From Chryseobacterium sp. KACC 21268 (GTDB taxonomy: Bacteria; Bacteroidota; Bacteroidia; Flavobacteriales; Weeksellaceae), in the NCBI GenBank assembly GCA_028736075.1, contig CP117875.1, forward strand, positions 1,922,001-1,986,000: 64,000 nucleotides of DNA, written 5' to 3'. The notes below the pieces were generated by a model. It was given only the letters and a program-made list of their open reading frames with translations, had not been told where the DNA came from and searched no databases. Both the position numbers and the translations under genes were made by a program. Below, piece after piece: positions 59,929 through 64,000 of this stretch; position 1 is the first letter of the stretch; each line of letters opens with the position of its first letter.

Positions 59929-61722
59929 ATGAACAAACTGAAATATATCGCCGTTCTGGCATTTTTAGGAACTTTCGGAATTTCGGAAATCGGAGCTCAG
60001 ATCAAAGAAGAGCAACTGATCCTAAACAGAAAACGTGAACCTGAAGTTAAGAAGATCGAGAAGAAGAAAACGTCTGTGATCCAGGAAAAAAATTATCCGC
60101 CGGAAAACAAAAAGAAGGAAGATTCTCTCAATCTGAAATACGATATCGTGAATGTTCCGCCGGTTTCTGACTTCAAAACGACCGAGATCCAGAGCGAAGA
60201 TATTTCTCCAAAATTCAACAATGATTTTCAGTCCAACTATTTCAGATTGGGTTACGGAAATTATGGAAAATTCCTGGCAGATGCGAATATTTCTGGAAAA
60301 GTGCAGGAGAATGTAGAAGTAGGAGCGGACGTTCATTATTTGTCAACGACTGGACTGAAGAAAGATTACGATTGGGATTCCAAAAGCAGTCAAGCAAAGA
60401 TTGGTGCTTATGCGAACATCTACGCGGAAAAAGGTAAGTACAATCTGGACACGAATTATGGTTTTAATAATTACAATTATTACGGAATTTACGCGTTTTC
60501 GCCAACAAATTCTGATCTGGATTTGCAGCAAAAAGTCAATAAATTCAGTGTGAATGCTTCGTACGACCATTATTCCAACGAGATTTTGAATAATGTAAAA
60601 GTGAGATCGTATTTCCTTAGTGATCACTTTAATGCGAAAGAAAGTTATGCTGATGTTGAACTGAATTTGTCAAAACACGATTTTGAAATTAGCAATGACA
60701 TCACAGCAAACGCAGATTTGGGAATCGATTTAGAAACCGTTAATTCAAAATTCGAATTGCTGAATCAAAATAATTCCAATCAACTGAATTTCACTTTGTC
60801 TCCAAAAGTCACTTTCTACAAAGGCGAATCTTATTTGTTAATCGGGTCGGATTTTAGTTTTCTTAATTCAAAATTATCCGATTTTACGGGAGAAAATAAA
60901 GGGAGCAAATTTTACTGGTTTCCAAGAGCGGAAGTTTTGGTTGCGGCCGCAGATGAATTCAAATTCTATGGAGGAATCGATGGCGGTTTGAAGCTGAACA
61001 CTTACGGAAATCTGTTGGAAGAAAATCCATTTTTGATCTCCGATTTGCTTTTGACGCCAACTGAAAATAAATACCATTTCTATTTTGGTCTGAAAGGTGA
61101 CATCAACCAGATGTTCAAGTACGATGTGAACGCAGGATTCAGCAAAGTGAATAATGCGCAGTTTTTTGTCAGCAACCCATTATTGTATTTGCCCAATCCG
61201 AATCCACTGGGTGTAGATCTGAATCTCGGTAGAGATGGATACGATTTTGCCAATACATTCCGTTCGGTTTATAATAACGGGACATTGATGGAAATCAAAG
61301 GTGATTTGCAGGCATTTCCAATGGAAAATCTGACTGTTGATGCAGGTTTGCATTTTATGAAATATAAATTGGACAACTTGGAAGAAGTTTATTACAAGCC
61401 TTTGGTACAATTCAATCTCGGTGCAAAATACACAATGCTAGAAAAGAAATTAGCTTTAGGTTTCAAAGGTTATTTTGTAACGGACAGGACTGCAAACTCG
61501 TATTCTATTGTGACGACTTCTCCTGCATTTTCACAGCAAGAGAATATAAATGAGAAAGTTGGCGGCTATGCAGATTTAAATTTGTCGGCAGAGTACAAAC
61601 TTCACAAAAATTTCAGTATTTTCGCACTCGGAAATAATCTTCTAGGCGCCAAATATCAGAATTACTTGGGCTACAAAGTTTTGGGAGCACAGGTTGTAGG
61701 AGGTGTCAAGATTACGTTCTAA
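59929..61722 (+). CDS. TonB-receptor-like outer-membrane beta-barrel protein without plug
   Basis: 597 residues. Signal peptide to about residue 23 (ending EIGAQ), a charged Lys/Glu-rich linker (about 24-70, KREPEVKKIEKKKTS) and a beta-barrel from about 95 to the terminal GGVKITF. Strand-like patterns such as NYFRLGYGNYGKFLADANIS and the final NNLLGAKYQNYLGYKVLGAQ are typical of the ends of TonB-dependent receptors. No plug domain is visible, so it is probably a structural or porin-like barrel. Linked to the TPR gene upstream. Confidence 0.8.
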   Translation: MNKLKYIAVLAFLGTFGISEIGAQIKEEQLILNRKREPEVKKIEKKKTSVIQEKNYPPENKKKEDSLNLKYDIVNVPPVSDFKTTEIQSEDISPKFNNDFQSNYFRLGYGNYGKFLADANISGKVQENVEVGADVHYLSTTGLKKDYDWDSKSSQAKIGAYANIYAEKGKYNLDTNYGFNNYNYYGIYAFSPTNSDLDLQQKVNKFSVNASYDHYSNEILNNVKVRSYFLSDHFNAKESYADVELNLSKHDFEISNDITANADLGIDLETVNSKFELLNQNNSNQLNFTLSPKVTFYKGESYLLIGSDFSFLNSKLSDFTGENKGSKFYWFPRAEVLVAAADEFKFYGGIDGGLKLNTYGNLLEENPFLISDLLLTPTENKYHFYFGLKGDINQMFKYDVNAGFSKVNNAQFFVSNPLLYLPNPNPLGVDLNLGRDGYDFANTFRSVYNNGTLMEIKGDLQAFPMENLTVDAGLHFMKYKLDNLEEVYYKPLVQFNLGAKYTMLEKKLALGFKGYFVTDRTANSYSIVTTSPAFSQQENINEKVGGYADLNLSAEYKLHKNFSIFALGNNLLGAKYQNYLGYKVLGAQVVGGVKITF

Positions 61723-61788
61723 ACATAATTGATAGATGATAATCGAAGAATTATCATTCATCACTTATCGATTATCATTTATAAAAAC

Positions 61789-61862
61789 GGCTTCGTAGTT
61801 CAACTGGATAGAATATCGGATTTCGGCTCCGAGGGTTGGGGGTTCGAATCCCTTCGAAGTCA
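61789..61862 (+). tRNA. tRNA-Arg (anticodon TCG)
   Basis: 74 bases. Acceptor stem GGCTTCG / CGAAGTC with one G-T pair, D-arm GTTC / GAAT, anticodon stem TCGGA / TCCGA with loop TTTCGGC giving anticodon TCG, variable loop GGGTT, T-arm GGGGG / CCCTT around TTCGAAT, and discriminator A. CCA is not encoded. Confidence 0.95.
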
Positions 61863-61882
61863 CAAATACAATTAAAGCCAAA

Positions 61883-61914
61883 CAACGCCACTAGATTTCT
61901 AGTGGCGTTGTTTT
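61883..61914. terminator. Terminator after tRNA-Arg
   Basis: Perfect 12-bp stem CAACGCCACTAG / CTAGTGGCGTTG with loop ATTT, followed by TTTT. It also ends the convergent cupin gene. Confidence 0.9.
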
Positions 61915-61927
61915 GTAATTTAGATAA

Positions 61928-62416
61928 TCAATCGTGATCTGTATTTGCGACAAAATAGTCATCAGCATTCTCCGCAATAGGAATGTAAAGTCGTTCCCAA
62001 GCTTTACTTCTCACCATATCCCAACTGTGGCCTTTCCCCTTCAAATCTTCTGCTAATAGCACAGTTCCCGGTTTGATGATGAAGGTAGAACCATCTGTCA
62101 CCTTGAATCTGATATTTCCCTTCAAAGTGATTACGTACTGTCTTCTCGGAGCTGGATGCGCATTCTTTTCCCAATCTTCCGTCTTGTTGCTCATCCAGAA
62201 AGTGGTGGTGTTCAGATGTTTCAAAGTAGGAATTCTGCCTTTCTCGAAAGTACAAGAACCATCGGGATTGTTGATGAGCCTCACCGCTGGAATATATTCT
62301 TTCGATTCTTCCTTATTGACCTTGATGCTGAGGTTTTTGTTTTCTTTGTCCTGTGCTTTCATTACGAATGAGCTTAATGCCAATGCGAGGCATATTCCTT
62401 TGATGAATTTTTTCAT
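61928..62416 (-). CDS. Secreted cupin-domain protein
   Basis: 162 residues with a signal peptide (about 1-21, ending MKAQ). A single cupin domain is suggested by HPAPRRQYVITLKGNIRFKV, DGSTFIIKPGTVLLAEDLKG and KGHSWDMV, the His being possible metal ligands. The function is unknown. It is 18 bases after the Dabb-protein gene on the same strand. Confidence 0.78.
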   Translation of the reverse strand: MKKFIKGICLALALSSFVMKAQDKENKNLSIKVNKEESKEYIPAVRLINNPDGSCTFEKGRIPTLKHLNTTTFWMSNKTEDWEKNAHPAPRRQYVITLKGNIRFKVTDGSTFIIKPGTVLLAEDLKGKGHSWDMVRSKAWERLYIPIAENADDYFVANTDHD

Positions 62417-62434
62417 TTTAAATATAATTCTTTA

Positions 62435-62854
62435 TTAATTGTAAACAGTATCATAGACCAACATTTTTTCAAAAAATGGTTTGTATTTTTGAACTAAGGC
62501 CAGATGCTCTGGTAGTTTACCATAAGCTTCCAGTTCTTCCAAAGTCTCAAATTGCATTGCACAATTGTAACTGTAGGTGCTGTCCAAAACTGTTCTTGGG
62601 CTGGAGCCTGCCGGTTTTCCGTATTGAAGATTTTTTTGATAAGGAAGTTTTTTCAGACCTTCGAAGAAGTTTTCGAAGTCTTTTACTTCTGCAGTAGAAA
62701 GGTCTTTTCTAAGCCAGAAGAACAAATTGTGAGCGTACACTTTTTTTGGTTTTATAGGATTGATATTTGTTAAAACTGATGCGAACATCGTTCCTGATAA
62801 AAGTAGCAGGGCAGAAGCCTGTACAGACCGGAACAAGAATTTTCTTCTTTCCAT
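62435..62854 (-). CDS. Dabb (stress-responsive A/B barrel) protein with Tat-like signal
   Basis: 139 residues. ERRKFLFRSVQASALLLLSG at the N-terminus resembles a twin-arginine signal, so it may be exported folded. The domain has YAHNLFFWLRKDLSTAEVKD, FENFFEGLKKLPY and EELEAYGKLPEHLALVQKYK with the His of the Dabb fold. Dabb proteins are small dimeric barrels, some acting as cyclases or in stress. It lies between the porin and the cupin genes. Confidence 0.8.
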   Translation of the reverse strand: MERRKFLFRSVQASALLLLSGTMFASVLTNINPIKPKKVYAHNLFFWLRKDLSTAEVKDFENFFEGLKKLPYQKNLQYGKPAGSSPRTVLDSTYSYNCAMQFETLEELEAYGKLPEHLALVQKYKPFFEKMLVYDTVYN

Positions 62855-62865
62855 TTTATTTATTT

Positions 62866-64000
62866 TTAATTAAAATCGATTCTATATTTAAGGACAAACT
62901 GCCATTGTCTGTCAGAAACAACACCTTTATTTAAAGCATCTCCAGTGAAAATTGGCCGGTTCTGTGCATCGAAGGTCAATCGGGAAGACATTCCATTCAT
63001 TAGTAATGAGATTCCGGCGTCATAAACGATTGCGTTGTCTTGAAGGCCTTTCAAGTTTGATAATTGCATCCCTACCGCTGGCTGAAGTTGCAGGTTCTTT
63101 TTATCTTTATTAAAGTAGGGAAGCGTGCCACCAACTTGTACATAATACGTATTTCCAGTTCCGATGACAGGCATCGCATTTCCGGCACCATTGAGACTTG
63201 CCTGAGTAGCATTCACGGAAGTTGCCGGATTATTGGTTCCAACGTAGCGAACATAGTTTGGTCCATAATCATTGTACATCGCCATTCCATAGGCACTTAT
63301 CGAGGTTCCTTTGTCTTTGTTGATTGGCGCATCATAGAACAAATCGACCGCGTAATTCTGCATATCATCAGTCTGAACATTGTTATCAAAGTCCTTGTGC
63401 CAAGTTGCATTATGAATGTAATCGAAACCCGCTCCCAAACTCAAAACGTTCTTTTTACCGCCATAAGTCCCGGAATTGAAAGGTGTCGTGATGTTTTCTT
63501 TATCCAAAAATGCGTAACGGAAATAACCTGAGAAATCCTTACCTGGCGAGTTTTTACTGAAGGTCGCAACATTCACTTTTGGTTCCGCGGTCGCCATTGT
63601 GTAGGGATCGGCGACCACCAATCGGTAATCGAATCTTCCTAATTGACCTTTCGCATATAGGCTTAATTCTCTCACGGTGTAATCTGTTGCGCCAGCATTT
63701 GAAGTGGCGTAAGCAGGCAAATCGTACAGCAAAGTATTCAAAGGTCCTGTCGTGAATCTTGAAAGTCCTCTCCAAGTGGAACGCCCGGCGCCGACCGCAA
63801 TTTTATCATTAAAAGCATATTCCGCATAAGCATCCAAAAGGTCGATGTAATTGCTGGCTTTCGCATTCATATTCACATTGGTGGTTCCGGCCTGTAAAAC
63901 GAACATTAGTTTTTCTGTAGGTTTGTAGGTCATTTTAACTCTTACTCTTCTAAGTGACAGATCGGAAACGTCAGATTTTGCCTGATCGTTGATAAGACTT
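62866..64000 (-). CDS. Outer-membrane porin-like protein, N-terminus cut by window edge
   Basis: The reading frame runs from the stop at 62866 to base 64000 without a break: upstream of the Met at 63933 the frame reads on as DQAKSDVSDLSLRRVRVKMT, so the true start is outside the window. 378 residues are visible. It is a beta-barrel with patterns such as DLLDAYAEYAFNDKIAVGAG and GLSRFTTGPLNTLLYDLPAY, ending FVLKYRIDFN, like phosphate-selective porin O/P-type proteins. Read with the Dabb and cupin genes, 11 and 18 bases apart. Confidence 0.78.
   Translation of the reverse strand, partial: SLINDQAKSDVSDLSLRRVRVKMTYKPTEKLMFVLQAGTTNVNMNAKASNYIDLLDAYAEYAFNDKIAVGAGRSTWRGLSRFTTGPLNTLLYDLPAYATSNAGATDYTVRELSLYAKGQLGRFDYRLVVADPYTMATAEPKVNVATFSKNSPGKDFSGYFRYAFLDKENITTPFNSGTYGGKKNVLSLGAGFDYIHNATWHKDFDNNVQTDDMQNYAVDLFYDAPINKDKGTSISAYGMAMYNDYGPNYVRYVGTNNPATSVNATQASLNGAGNAMPVIGTGNTYYVQVGGTLPYFNKDKKNLQLQPAVGMQLSNLKGLQDNAIVYDAGISLLMNGMSSRLTFDAQNRPIFTGDALNKGVVSDRQWQFVLKYRIDFN

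Noticed and set aside
61789..61862. tRNA-Arg as an attachment site of an integrated element
   Set aside because: No integrase gene and no repeated tRNA 3' end are visible in the window.
1..64000. CRISPR arrays, prophage genes or insertion sequences
   Set aside because: No regularly spaced direct repeats, Cas, phage or transposase proteins were found on either strand.

Overview
The window comes from a low-GC Bacteroidota genome, most likely a Chryseobacterium-like flavobacterium. The support is a SusC/SusD pair, several proteins with type IX secretion (T9SS) C-terminal sorting domains, AT-rich leaders without Shine-Dalgarno sequences, and intergenic repeats of a flavobacterial style. The genus is an inference from these traits; no rRNA is present.

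Positions 1-37054 form one large pectin-utilisation region. A minus-strand block (kduI, kduD, uxaC, kdgF-like, kdgK, DUF386, KDPG aldolase, ExuT-like transporter, 6927 down to the left edge) takes unsaturated and saturated galacturonate to pyruvate and glyceraldehyde-3-phosphate. A divergent plus-strand block starts at 7723 with susC and susD. It continues with a T9SS pectate lyase, pectin methylesterase, a DUF4861 protein, two GH105 hydrolases, GH43, GH28, an esterase, a second methylesterase, a CE12 acetylesterase and two more esterases, ending at a terminator near 29070-29100. Two separately promoted paralogous T9SS proteins of unknown function follow (29429 and 30731), then a second pectate lyase, a third methylesterase and a LacI-type regulator (35974).

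A 14-bp palindrome (TGYAATCGATTGCA) lies before kduI, susC and each of the twin secreted genes. One exact copy sits inside the DUF4861 gene and one variant lies further upstream of the first twin. The LacI protein is the obvious candidate to bind it. The model is that T9SS-exported lyases and a methylesterase cut homogalacturonan outside the cell, SusCD imports fragments, periplasmic GH28/GH105/GH43/CE8/CE12 enzymes finish them, and ExuT plus the kdu/kdg enzymes catabolise the monomers.

From 37085 to 64000 the content is ordinary chromosome: a DUF2807 protein, an S41 peptidase, grpE-dnaJ (DnaJ lacks two of the four CxxCxGxG motifs), a DtxR-type regulator, threonine aldolase, lgt with a long N-terminal extension, yidD, an MFS exporter, AlkB-like, PBP4-like, a DNA glycosylase, aroE with a stand-alone LytTR protein, an aldo/keto reductase, a permease-histidine kinase-response regulator operon, a large TPR protein next to a beta-barrel protein, tRNA-Arg(TCG), a cupin, a Dabb protein and a porin cut by the right edge. 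Several dispersed intergenic repeat families occur, two of them with arms that differ between copies yet stay self-complementary. No transposase, prophage or CRISPR array was seen.
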